The notes below the pieces were generated by a model. It was not told the origin of the DNA and ran no database searches. It was given only the letters and a program-made list of their open reading frames with translations. The position numbers and the translations under genes were made by a program. From Siderastrea siderea (lineage: Eukaryota > Cnidaria > Anthozoa > Scleractinia > Rhizangiidae), in NCBI GenBank assembly GCA_964030785.1, contig OZ034969.1, positions 29,740,901 to 29,804,900 of the forward strand: a stretch of DNA of 64,000 nt. Direction: 5' to 3'. Below, piece by piece: positions 36,593 to 45,701 of the stretch (the stretch's first letter is position 1; each line of letters starts with the position of its first letter).

Positions 36593-36795
36593 CCCTTTAA
36601 GCCCCAACAGTGACAAGCATCTAATTTCTCCTTACAATATCTCTATTTGATCAAACATAAAGGTCATGAGAATAAAGAAGGTGATCACCAAAGACAAAAT
36701 GTTTTGATCTTAAAGCAAATTCTCCCAACTACTACCATAAGAAATATATGGGAACAGTGAGGAGAACATGGATGTTGATATTGGGACTTAAAGGG
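36593..36795. mobile_element. TTAA-flanked MITE (piggyBac-like)
   Basis: The 203-bp element has inverted ends CCCTTTAAGCCCCAA and TTGGGACTTAAAGGG and is flanked by TTAA on each side (36,589-36,592 and 36,796-36,799). Unit 1 of the tandem array has the empty site, ATTTAAGCTTACC with a single TTAA near 34,500, which proves insertion after the duplication. TTAA duplication is the signature of piggyBac-type transposition. Confidence 0.8.
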
Positions 36796-39541
36796 TTAAG
36801 CTTACCGTGACTACTAAATAACACCGAAAATACATAGTCAAAAAATAAAATGACAGTTTTAAATACAGGAAGGGACGAAAAATGAGAAAACTCTGCTTGA
36901 TGTACAAAATGGTCTCTAAGTTAGCCCTACATTATTTGCGTTATCTTTGTCTTGAGTTGGCAAGTGAAATCATGCGTCTTCTCATGGTTTAACGATCTTT
37001 ATCTAATGGTCAGAACAGAACAGAATAAAAAGCTTTCTCCTTTTTACAACAAAGTTGTGGAAGAGTCTCCTTGTGCAATTATTTATTTTACTGTTTGCGT
37101 TTAACCAGCGTCAATTTTCACACTTGCTTTAAAGGCTCCGTTTTCATGCTTTGAATTATGAACTTTTCTTATGATAGATTTTTCCGCACCTATTAAAATT
37201 GCTAAACATTAATTTTTGTACTGTCCAAGTTTTCTGCTCTGCATAATATTCTGTTTGCCTCCGCTGCACACTAATGTTTTGAGACCTCTAAATGTATAGA
37301 GTTGTGCATCGTGATAAGCAAAGAATTTATTTGTAACGACACAACCTCTCTTGATGAGTATCTGATGCTCTTGAAGCAAATTTCGAGCTTTTAAGCAATA
37401 TTTAATTTAATATTCAACAATATTTTAAAAGAGAACAATACAAGTATATTGAAAATAAACTTGCATGCACGGAATTATAGCCTTTATTACAATAATTGCA
37501 GGAAAAAAAGAAGTCACTTTACGGACTTAATGCAAGGTATAACTTGGTTCAAGATATTGATATCAAGCTAGTATCAAAGAAGACTTAAATTAATAAAACC
37601 ATCACGCACATTAAAAAAAAACATTTCCGGCTTGATACGTAAATGTCCGCGTTCATTGGCACATAAGGCAATGTACGTTTTTTTCAATTAAATTTTCCTG
37701 CAAGGGCAACAATTATAGAAGGGAAACAAATATGTACACAACAGTCATTTAACATTGGATGCAATTGTTCCACTTGATATTGAAGCGTCTTAGTTCCTTT
37801 ACTCGTACAAAAGTATATTGTACTTTACTCGTAAAGCAATATACTTTTCTACGTTTTTTTCCCACAAGAGCAGGTCACCATACCTCAACTGGTATTTTTC
37901 GTTATTCTTTGCACAGAATCACCGGGTATTTCCTTCTTTTTTGTAACGGGTGTTTCAAGGTATGCGATGCATGCATAATGAGCGCCACCACTCAGCAAAC
38001 TTTGCTCAGAATTACAGCCAAAGGGCACACCTTTATTTGGACCGCCGAAAGTCACACCTATGGTTACTATATGTGAAACCATGATTAAACGCAAATATCA
38101 GTAAAGTCTTTCAATTAAAAAACCTTGTGAGTCCAACATACCAATTGCATGTGCTTCGTGAAACTAAAATTTGGCTCGGTTGTTGTTATTTTTGCTTTGT
38201 AGGGTAAATATCTTTGTTAATTTTACAGCTTCAATGTTATCAAAGTTTAAGAGAGCTCCGATTTGAAGATAGATAAGAGAATCAATTTTTAACACGTACG
38301 ATGAAAACAGCACGTCTAGTTTCTCATGTTTTATTAAAAGGTATACGTGGAATAAGCAACGAAATGTCATTAAAGCACGTATCTTGCCAACATCGATCAC
38401 ACATCAGAACACTCTCTCTTTGGAAAGAGCTGCGTGTTTGATGCGGTGAGCTGAAGTTATAGGCATAAGCAGGATTTAAAGAAACAAATTACCCTTTAAT
38501 GAAGGTAAGCTGAACCTTGAGGCATATTTGACAGCAATTTTCAATTATCTTCGTGTTTCTGCTGTTTAATTGTCCGATGGAATCTAAATGTGGAAATCTG
38601 AGACAGTTCTTTATTCTCTTTTACCAAAAAAGCAATTTGAAATACAAAAAAGCAGCAAATCCGATATGCTAAGATTCTATTTATCAACTGTATATAATAT
38701 ATTTATTTCGGAGAATCTCTCAATACGAGGGGTTTCTGTAATGGTAAAAAATTACACCGAAATAAATTAACAAAAGTAGAATTACATTCTTAAAGTGCAG
38801 TTAGGGACGAAAAATGGGAAAACTCTGCTTGATACACAAAATGGTCTCTAAGTTAGCCCAACCTTATTTACGTTATCTTTGTCCTGAGTTTGTAACTAAA
38901 GTCATGTGTCTTCGCGGGTTTACGATCTTTGTTTCTCTAATGTTCGAAGACAAAAGCGTAAAAATTCTTTCTTTTCTCTACAACAAAGTTGTGAAACAGT
39001 CTTCCCCTATGAGCTGCCTCGGCCTGTTTTAAATGTTTTGGCTTCTCATTACGCATCTCTTCCAAATTAGATCTTCACGCTGGCTTAAGAGCGAATACCG
39101 CAAGAGTTTTGTAAAGGAACATTCATGAAATAGGGGAAGAAACTTGTCTGATCGGTTTGAGGCCATTTTCTCTTTTGTCTGACCTTCTGGTATCAAGAAT
39201 GGATATTCATTTTCGCGCGGGCAACTAAAAAAATTCGCGGATGTGTCGCCTTATTCTGGGCGATGACAAAGATCATTGGAAACATATTCTATCATAGCTA
39301 AACGATAATTCTTGAAGGCAAAGCAGTCCAGGTGGACGGGAATCGCACTTCGAAGCCCCGTCACACTAAAAAGTTCAAATTTCTCAAACCAGGTTTAAGG
39401 AGCCAGGTTTCAAACCAGACTAGGTTTTGTTTTGTTTTGCAGATTTCAAACGTAAGTCTGTTTGTTAATAATTATTCCATTTTCCTGATCAGGTACCAGT
39501 CTTTCACTTTGCATTTAAATTTATTTGTAATTTAGCCCATT

Positions 39542-39549
<8 letters not shown>

Positions 39550-39573
<24 letters not shown>

Positions 39574-39578
39574 GAAAC
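39550..39578 (+). ncRNA. Hammerhead-like core motif
   Basis: CTGAAGA is followed by a GTATG...CATAC hairpin and GAAAC. It is the same arrangement as at 13,301 and 25,448 and probably the 3' remnant of a retroelement of the same type. Catalytic activity is not shown. Confidence 0.3.
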
Positions 39579-39819
39579 GTTAAGTTCATAAAATCAATCT
39601 TTTTTACAATATGCGTTGTTTTATCATGTTCGTCACCGCAGTTTGCTTTTTATTTCTATTGAAGTTCTGCGCTGTTACACGTTTGCATATTATCTTTATC
39701 GAATTGTAAATGATAGCAAATTTGAATTCTACCTTTTACATAGTTTGGATAGTATGTTGGTTTATCATCGATTTTAGAATTCTTATCATTCCAAATTACA
39801 CTTCCAGATTAAGGAGGGT

Positions 39820-40275
39820 AGTAGTAAAGGGGGCTTGTTGGGCAAGATGAGCCTCGTTTTGATGTAAGGATGACGTCATAACCGGAACCGGAAGTCACGT
39901 GTTTTTAAGAGGGGGAAACCGCTGACCAGTAAGGAAAAAAGTGGATCGCGGGCTCATGGAACCGGAAGTCACGTGATTTGCAAAGGGAAACCGCTGACCA
40001 GTGGGAAAAAGGGGATCGCAGGCTCATGCAACCGGAAGTCACGTGATTTGGAAGGGGAAACCGCTGACGAGTAGGAAAAAGGGATCGTGGGCTCAAGGGG
40101 AAGTAAAACCGCTGAGAAAACGTGGGCTCAAAGTCCAAAGTCCAATGTGGGGAACGGGGGTAGTCCTTGACTCCAAAAAACAACACAAAAAATTTTAACA
40201 AATAATTTATTGTCAAACTTTTTTTTTTCACAACAAGTGAGAGAAAACAAAAATGAGTCCAAAGTCTAAACTGGA
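39820..40275 (+). repeat. Left terminal inverted repeat (about 456 bp)
   Basis: It matches the right terminus in reverse complement, with one extra internal unit. It contains three imperfect tandem units of about 68 bp, each with ACCGGAAGTCACGTG and GGAAACCGCTGAC. A TGACGTCA site (39,871-39,878) precedes CCGGAAGT (39,888-39,895) and CACGTG (39,896-39,901). Inward of this lies TTTATT (40,206-40,211), an AATAAA polyadenylation signal for transcripts leaving the element leftward. An open frame covering the repeat on the minus strand is judged spurious. Confidence 0.95.
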
Positions 40276-41542
40276 TATGGTGGCTTGCGACGATGTCTGG
40301 AGGCATGATTCCATGAAGAGAGGCACCTGGTAGAGGACGAGGGCACAATGACGAACTATGCAAGCCAGGCAGCGGCACGGAGTCCAAAGTTCAATGTCCT
40401 GGGAAGGAACACGCGCCCTGGGAAAGAGTATAAGTTGATCAGAAAAGTAATAATTTGCGAACAAATAATTCTGACCTAAAGCATGACCTTTGTATTTTAA
40501 AACGAATGAAGCGTATCCGGTCGCCAAACAGAATTAGAAGAACATAGCTTTCCAATTGACAGTTGTAAAACAGAATTAAATTTATTCACAGTAAACAGAT
40601 TGAATTTACGGCAAAATGTGTCAAATGTGTGCAACACTGTGCAATAATCTGTAAACAAAACCAAAAGAGAATTTCTAGTAGTTTCGAAGCGAACACGCGT
40701 CTCCAATTACAAAATACAAAGCGACAAATAAAATAACAGCAATCAAAACAAACGAAAAATGCCGATAAACGATTAAATGAATTTGCCTAGCGAACTTAAA
40801 GTGAAAGCACAAATAGATAAACTAGATTTGCTTGAATCACGAAACAGAATTATAACTCTAAGTTTATACTAAAATGATACGCTTAATAAAACTATACAGT
40901 AATTAACGAGGTCAAGTACCTAAGTTAACAACAGTAAACAAGATTAATTCTGAAGAATTTATAGGCGGCCGATGGTAACCGGTAGATATGGAGTTCCGCT
41001 TTTAGGCTTGGCTAAATCTATATATTTTTTTAGCTGACAGTAAGAAAAAAAAAATGATGCTTACTTTGCGTGGAGGTTTGCTTGTTGTTTTCAACAAGCC
41101 GCTCGCTTTCTTCTCGGCGAAAATACGAGTTGTCATCTCGTTTGTCTCACCGCGTTACAGTCAGCACATCGTTGGACTGTGGAAAAAAGAAATACAGAGA
41201 GTGAGTAAAAATAAATCAAATAGTCTTTCGGGTAGAAAAGGATTTTTTCACAACAACGCGGGGAATGGGAAAACATTGCAAGCTAAACAGAACCGCTTCG
41301 GTTTTCAAATTTTTTTTTTTTTTTTTTGAGGCGACAAAAAAAAAAATAGTTTCATCTCAACTCTCCAGAAAAAGTCAACGGACATGACGTGGTTGTTTTT
41401 TTATAGAGAAAGCGAATCATTAATTAAATCCTGGAGCACGTGGGACCTAGCCCGGTTAGCTCCAGAACAGGCTAACTACTTAGATTGGTTTGTTGAAAAG
41501 AGATGAGGAATAAAATGACTTACCGCTATCCCGTTTACTTGA
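40276..41542. other. Left non-coding region of the element
   Basis: About 1.2 kb without a convincing gene. On the minus strand a TATA-like TCTCTATAAAAAAAC (around 41,394-41,407) and an upstream CACGTG suggest a leftward promoter. Only very short frames follow. Small spliced leftward genes are possible. Confidence 0.4.
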
Positions 41543-41545
41543 CAT
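41521..41545 (-). CDS. Possible tiny leftward first exon with splice donor
   Basis: Downstream of the leftward promoter at 41,600-41,690, an ATG at 41,545 starts MSSKRDSG and meets a perfect GTAAGT donor after seven codons. Read through, the frame ends after 21 codons. No acceptor or second exon was identified. Confidence 0.2.
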
Positions 41546-41599
41546 TCTTGCTTGTTTGCTTGCTTGCTTGACTGCTTGCTGGCTTGGGAGTGAAAACGG

Positions 41600-41690
41600 G
41601 GAGTGGAGGCGGTTTTTTATAGAGAAAAAAAAGGTCACGTGGGAGGGGTGATGAACCAATCACCAACCAGGGCACAGGGTGCCACAAATC
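41600..41690 (-). promoter_or_regulatory. Leftward promoter, inverted duplicate of the polB promoter
   Basis: Read on the minus strand, this holds GGCACCCTGT, GTGATTGG (an inverted CCAAT box), CCTCCCACGTGACC and TCTCTATAAAAA in the same order and nearly the same spacing as at 56,775-56,850 before polB. By eye, about three quarters of the positions match. Confidence 0.7.
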
Positions 41691-42255
41691 CAGGATTTCG
41701 TGGTAGTGGTGGTGGTGATCACGAGCATGAAGTCTGTCAAGACGACTTACTCCAAGAGTTTGAAGAATTTGAAGCGGATCTCCCATTTTATTGTGAGTCA
41801 AGGCTACTGTGAGTCAAGACAAATTATTTATAATCCACGTGCAAGGGCCTGCAAGAGATGGTGGACAGTGACGAGGATGATTTGATCTGCCACAAATCCA
41901 GGATTTCGTGGTGGTGGTGGTGGTTGTGATCACGAGCATGAAGTCTGTCAAGACGACTTACTCCAAGAGTTTGAAGAATTTGAAGCGGATCTCCCATTTT
42001 ATTGTGAGTCAAGGCTACTGTGAGTCAAGACAAATTATTTATAATCCACGTGCAAGGGCCTGCAAGAGATGGTGGACAGTGACGAGGATGATTTGATCTG
42101 CCACAAATCCAGGATTTCGTGGTGGTGGTGGTGGTTGTGATCACGAGCATGAAGTCTGTCAAGACGACTTCCTCCAAGAGTTTGAAGAATTTGAAGTGGA
42201 TCTCCCATTTTATTGTGAGTCAAGGCTACTGTGCGTCAAGACCAACTATTTATGA
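41681..42255 (+). repeat. Three tandem copies of a 208-211-bp unit
   Basis: Copies start with GCCACAAATCCAGGATTTCG at 41,681, 41,889 and 42,100; the third is truncated. The (GGT)n tract within varies between copies. One plus-strand frame in every copy reads LQEFEEFE(A/V)DLPFYCES, similar to TFEDFEVDLEV near the start of the 135-residue leftward protein at 56.6 kb. Each copy also ends in ATTGTGAGT, a splice-donor-like sequence. Confidence 0.85.
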
Positions 42256-42462
42256 TGAACGTGCAAAACCAGTGATGTCATTTTTTAAAATTTTTTAATT
42301 AAAAAAAGAGTTGATGTTACAAAGGGTGGTTGGTCTTCTTTGCCACGCGGGTGGGGCGCTCCTATGTACAATTGAAAAAAGCTATCTACAATTTGAAAAA
42401 ATAAAAAGTAAAAAAATTAAAAAAGAAAGCTATGTACAATTCCAAAAGTAAAAACTAAGAAA

Positions 42463-43155
42463 TTACAAATGAAAGTCTTCCAGTTCCATGCGTAATTGAT
42501 CAATGTTCTCGGGTAGACAGAAGGTGCGGTTGAACAAGGCTTGAATTTCGGCTCGGGTTTTCTCGTCCACATCCCGGGATCCCACAATAGCACTGCTTTG
42601 ATGTAGGGTGGGCTTTTTAGGTCCCCATGGGACAAATTGACTGCCAGTGACCAGGGTGGCGGCATTCTCATTGACTTGGTAGTAATGGTCCGAGCGGTAC
42701 CATGATTGACTGGGTATGTCAAACAGGTAGACGGGTTTGCCTTGATCCATAGCCAATTGCACGGTCCAACCAGTGCCTCCTTTCACGCGTTTATGATCCG
42801 GTTCCAAGATGCCAAAGGCATAGATGGTATGGGCTTTTTTGGCCAATTGATAATTGCGTTGCAGCAATTGCAGGGTGTAAAAATGACTGGGCATTTTTTT
42901 GCCTAGTTTCTCAGCCGCCTGGTGAAGATGGGGGTTGGCCAGCATCAGGACTTCCACCGTAGAAGGGGTGATGAAAGTGGATCGAGGATGGTTCGGGGGG
43001 ACCAGGACTTCTAGTTGCATCCCAAAGTGTTTGGCCTGTTCTTCCACGAGGGCATCCGTACCTTTGGCTCCCCCTGTATAGACCACATGGCCATGACCCA
43101 CTTGCAGTTCCAAGGCACCGAGATCTTGTTCTCCGATCATGATGTCTGGGGGCAT
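42463..43155 (-). CDS. SLOG/DprA-like Rossmann-fold protein
   Basis: From the first ATG (43,155) the protein has 230 residues. GGAKGTD (28-34) matches the nucleotide-binding loop of the SLOG superfamily (DprA/SMF, LOG and YspA-like proteins). RNYQLAKKAHTIYAFG (100-115) and GGTGWTV (126-132), followed by GKPVYLFD, match the later DprA-type motifs in order. SLOG proteins bind or process nucleotides and derivatives; in bacteria they serve in DNA uptake, cytokinin-type nucleotide cleavage and as sensors in anti-phage systems. Unusually, a second motif AIVGSRD (189-195), normally at the start of such domains, lies near the C-terminus. It transcribes leftward, divergent from the GRF protein, with ATTTAA at about 43,195 as a TATA-like box. 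Its role in the element is unknown: nucleotide-signal interference or DNA handling are both guesses. Confidence 0.7.
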   Translation of the reverse strand: MPPDIMIGEQDLGALELQVGHGHVVYTGGAKGTDALVEEQAKHFGMQLEVLVPPNHPRSTFITPSTVEVLMLANPHLHQAAEKLGKKMPSHFYTLQLLQRNYQLAKKAHTIYAFGILEPDHKRVKGGTGWTVQLAMDQGKPVYLFDIPSQSWYRSDHYYQVNENAATLVTGSQFVPWGPKKPTLHQSSAIVGSRDVDEKTRAEIQALFNRTFCLPENIDQLRMELEDFHL

Positions 43156-43189
43156 GGCTTTTGAGAATGAAGATCTAGTGACCAAGGGA

Positions 43190-43335
43190 CCGTCTTAAAT
43201 AGGGGCAGTTGACCAATGGGAAGACAAGAGGACCTTATTTGGATTGAACAAGCTGACCAATGGGAAGATAACAAGTCCTTATATGGATAGGATAAGCTGA
43301 CCAATGACAGTCAAGGGTCTAAGGTATAAAAAGGC
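43190..43335. promoter_or_regulatory. Divergent promoter between SLOG and GRF genes
   Basis: Three GACCAAT boxes at about 43,211, 43,255 and 43,299 lie in a partially repeated sequence (TGACCAATGGGAAGA). GGTATAAAAAGGC (43,323-43,334) is 37-48 bp before the GRF start codon. The leftward side has ATTTAA near 43,195-43,200. Confidence 0.65.
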
Positions 43336-43370
43336 ATGGTCGGTAGGGGTGACATCAACCTTTGAGTACG

Positions 43371-44180
43371 ATGTCCACCGATCGGAAGAGAAAATCAACC
43401 CATCCCCCAGAGGGGAAGAAGAAGAAGAAGAGCATTCAACATATGACGCCCGTGGACTGTGATCCTGTGGTGTGCGACGTGGTGGAAGACACCCGAGCTG
43501 CCGTGGAAGATATGATGAAAGAATTGAATGATATGGTGTCCCCCCAGACATCCCCATCTGAATACATGGTGACGTATGTCGAAGATCCTCCTCCCAGTTC
43601 AGTGGACACTATGGTATGCCCCTGTCATGAGGTGCGTTTGGAGGCCCGAGAATCTCAAAAAGGATGGAAGTATGTGAAATGTCCCATGCAACCGTGTTTG
43701 CTGTTTTGTGGTCAAGATAAAGTTCTGGAGTATATGAAAGCCGTGTATAGTCAACCTCATGTAGAAGTGTTGGACATGTGGGGTGGTTTACAATGCTTTT
43801 GCCGTGAACCCGCTACGCTTCAACAGAGTCATTCGACCCAGAACCCCGATCGCTTGTTTCTGACTTGTTCCAAGAAAACGTGTGGCTTCTTCCGGTGGGC
43901 CGATCAACCCTTGGGTTCCAAGTACTGGAGTTGGTTTCATGACAACCCTCCCAAAAAAGCCGACCAACAAGCTGAACCACCCACCCGTGATGCTCAAGGA
44001 TATCCCAAGAGGGGCTATGACATCCCTGGCCCTCCAGTCAGAAGGAAAGAGGACGTGGAACGAGAACGACCCCTGACAGACTATGAGAAACAATTGTTAC
44101 GAGAAATTCAAGATCTCAAGCCCCGGCACCACCACCCCCCAAGTACAGTGACAGTGTGGAGAACTGGCAGAAAGGTCTAG
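43371..44180 (+). CDS. Double GRF-type zinc-finger protein
   Basis: 269 residues from the ATG at 43,371, just downstream of a TATA box. The N-terminus is basic (DRKRK, KKKKK; probable nuclear signal). Two zinc motifs follow: a divergent one (CPCHE at 83-87 through CPMQPCLLFC, 104-113) and a canonical GRF finger (CFC at 142-144, NPDRLFLTC at 158-166, C171 and FFRW at 173-176). The pattern C-x-C...NPxRxFxxC...CxFFxW is the GRF signature, which binds single-stranded nucleic acid in TOP3A, APE2 and NEIL3. The C-terminal 90 residues are charged and Pro-rich without a fold. It is first in the rightward gene block and probably acts in replication or early regulation of the element. AATAAA at 44,228 could end its transcript. 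Confidence 0.75.
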   Translation: MSTDRKRKSTHPPEGKKKKKSIQHMTPVDCDPVVCDVVEDTRAAVEDMMKELNDMVSPQTSPSEYMVTYVEDPPPSSVDTMVCPCHEVRLEARESQKGWKYVKCPMQPCLLFCGQDKVLEYMKAVYSQPHVEVLDMWGGLQCFCREPATLQQSHSTQNPDRLFLTCSKKTCGFFRWADQPLGSKYWSWFHDNPPKKADQQAEPPTRDAQGYPKRGYDIPGPPVRRKEDVERERPLTDYEKQLLREIQDLKPRHHHPPSTVTVWRTGRKV

Positions 44181-44252
44181 AGACCGTCAGCTGTGGCCGT
44201 CTAGGTCTCTTTTAAAATGAGAGAACGAATAAAATTTTTTATCAATGTCACC

Positions 44253-44603
44253 ATGGAGTCTGTGTGTGATGCGTGGGAGTCTGTCTTGTCCCTGGGGCAA
44301 TGGCAATGTCATCAAACCCTTTGTCAAGTCTTATATGATCACCAACCCGGCACCCAAATCCCCATACCCCCATGTCCCGAGGACACGCATCCTCTCCACC
44401 TCTTTGAAGAAACCCATGTGGACCGCAACCTATATCGATGGGTGGTGTTTGTCTTATGGTTAAAAGCTCACCCAGAGGCATGGCGATGGTATCGAATCAT
44501 TCAAAAGGCGCATCCCCACACGGTCCCTACCATATCGACCTTATGGGGTGAATGCCAAAACGTATGGCCCCTCGAAAGAAAAAGGTCTCCCCATCATGGT
44601 TGA
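44253..44603 (+). CDS. Hypothetical Trp/Cys/His-rich protein (116 aa)
   Basis: A longer frame starts at 44,217, but the ATG at 44,253 sits in a strong ACCATGG context and after the AATAAA of the preceding gene, so it is preferred. The product begins MESVCDAWESVLSLGQWQC, contains YRWVVFVLWLKAHPEAWRWY, and has no recognised domain. It overlaps the integrase start by 52 bp in another frame. Position just upstream of integrase suggests early expression, but the function is unknown. Confidence 0.6.
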   Translation: MESVCDAWESVLSLGQWQCHQTLCQVLYDHQPGTQIPIPPCPEDTHPLHLFEETHVDRNLYRWVVFVLWLKAHPEAWRWYRIIQKAHPHTVPTISTLWGECQNVWPLERKRSPHHG

Positions 44604-45697
44604 ATCGGTACCACGATCCTCGAGCCCCCGGCAGTTTAGGAGGGGTGCAACGATTTGCTAAAGCCCATCGTCTCCCTTTGAAAAAAGCTCAACGGGTCTT
44701 GGAACGGGATTTGGCCTATACGTTACATAAACCCCGACGTCGTCGTTTTCCCACCGTCCCCGTGATCGTAGGAGGATTAGATGATCAATGGGTCGCGGAT
44801 TTAGTGGAAGTGCAACCCTTGGCCAAGTATAATCGGGGTATACGCTACTTGTTGACCGTGGTGGATGTGTTGTCCAAGTACGCGTGGGTACAACCGTTGA
44901 AAGACAAAACCGGGGTGGCGTTGGTCCATGCCTTTGACAAGATTTTGAAAGGACGTCACCCGAATCGATTGCAAACGGATCGAGGGAAAGAATTTTACAA
45001 CCGGACGTTTCAACGATGGCTTGACGAGCAAGGCATTCAACATTTTTCGACCGAAGGGGATGCGAAAGCCAGTGTGGTGGAACGATTTAACCGCACCTTG
45101 AAAGAACGGTTATACCGTTATTTGACCGCGGCCAACACGTTGAAATTTGACAATGTCTTACCCGAGTTGGTGCAGGGGTATAATGCCACCCGTCATCGAA
45201 GTATTGGTATGGCCCCTCAAGACGTGACATGGGACAACGAAGAAGCGGTGTGGAAACGATTGTATGCCCAACGGTTGAAAGACCAGAAAAAACCTAAATT
45301 CAAAGTCGGAGATCGTGTACGTCTCAATACGATTCATCGTACCTTTGAAAAAGGGTATTTACCCGGTTGGACCGAAGAAGTGTTTGTAGTGCATCGTGTG
45401 ATCCCTGGTCCTGTCCCCACGTATAAGATTCGCGAATGGGATGAGACCCCCGTCCAAGGTACGTTTTATGAAGAGGATTTACAAAAAGTCCATGTGTCCG
45501 AGGTGTTTCGGATCGAGAAGGTACTTAAGCGACAAAAAGATCGTTGGTTGGTCAAGTGGAAAGGGTGGCCCGACAAGTACAATAGTTGGATTCGTAGTCA
45601 AGACGTCACGTCTCTCCAACCACCCCAGAGGAAAAGCCCACCCAAACGACAACTGAAGACTAAAGAGACAAGCCCACCCAAAAGACGACGCGACTAA
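44552..45697 (+). CDS. Retrovirus-like integrase with C-terminal chromodomain
   Basis: 381 residues. An RNase H-fold catalytic core shows VADLVEV (first Asp), LQTDRGKEF (second Asp) and SVVERFNRTLKERLYRY (Glu), with about 33 residues between the second Asp and the Glu. An SH3-like segment follows (KFKVGDRVRLN...), then a chromodomain, FRIEKVLKRQKDRWLVKWKG with W-P-D-K-Y-N-S-W after it. The C-terminus is basic. The enzyme inserts the linear element by strand transfer, giving the 6-bp duplication seen at the ends; the chromodomain may steer insertion to particular chromatin. All catalytic residues are present. Confidence 0.96.
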   Translation: MPKRMAPRKKKVSPSWLNRYHDPRAPGSLGGVQRFAKAHRLPLKKAQRVLERDLAYTLHKPRRRRFPTVPVIVGGLDDQWVADLVEVQPLAKYNRGIRYLLTVVDVLSKYAWVQPLKDKTGVALVHAFDKILKGRHPNRLQTDRGKEFYNRTFQRWLDEQGIQHFSTEGDAKASVVERFNRTLKERLYRYLTAANTLKFDNVLPELVQGYNATRHRSIGMAPQDVTWDNEEAVWKRLYAQRLKDQKKPKFKVGDRVRLNTIHRTFEKGYLPGWTEEVFVVHRVIPGPVPTYKIREWDETPVQGTFYEEDLQKVHVSEVFRIEKVLKRQKDRWLVKWKGWPDKYNSWIRSQDVTSLQPPQRKSPPKRQLKTKETSPPKRRRD

Positions 45698-45701
45698 AAC
45701 A

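Larger units (their letters stand above)
32150..39050 (+). repeat. Three-fold tandem segmental duplication
   Basis: Landmarks recur in the same order three times. The last-exon fragment lies at 32,151, 35,213 and 37,511. TTTGGACC(A/G)CCGAAAG lies near 32,715, 35,720 and 38,036. The block with ATCGATCACACATCAG lies near 33,843, 35,984 and 38,393. AAAATGGTCTCTAAGTTAG lies near 34,611, 36,907 and 38,840. Unit 1 carries an extra 0.7-kb insert (about 32,745-33,478), and unit 2 carries a MITE. Each unit also holds a decayed piece resembling the C-terminal end of a non-LTR reverse transcriptase (around 34,600-34,790 in unit 1). No intact gene is present. Confidence 0.7.

Noticed and set aside
35420..38094. 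Frames around 35,472-35,756 and 37,759-38,076 as genes
   Set aside because: They are the same segment of the tandem array in two copies with disabling differences; unit 1 carries a third, broken copy near 32,640.
39905..40387. 160-codon minus-strand frame and its counterpart at 61,526-61,921
   Set aside because: Both lie largely in the terminal repeats and follow the tandem units. They diverge outside the repeats and have no domain. Treated as chance frames.
41681..42255. CRISPR-like array
   Set aside because: Units are 208-211 bp with no unique spacers, in a eukaryotic element. They are ordinary tandem duplications.
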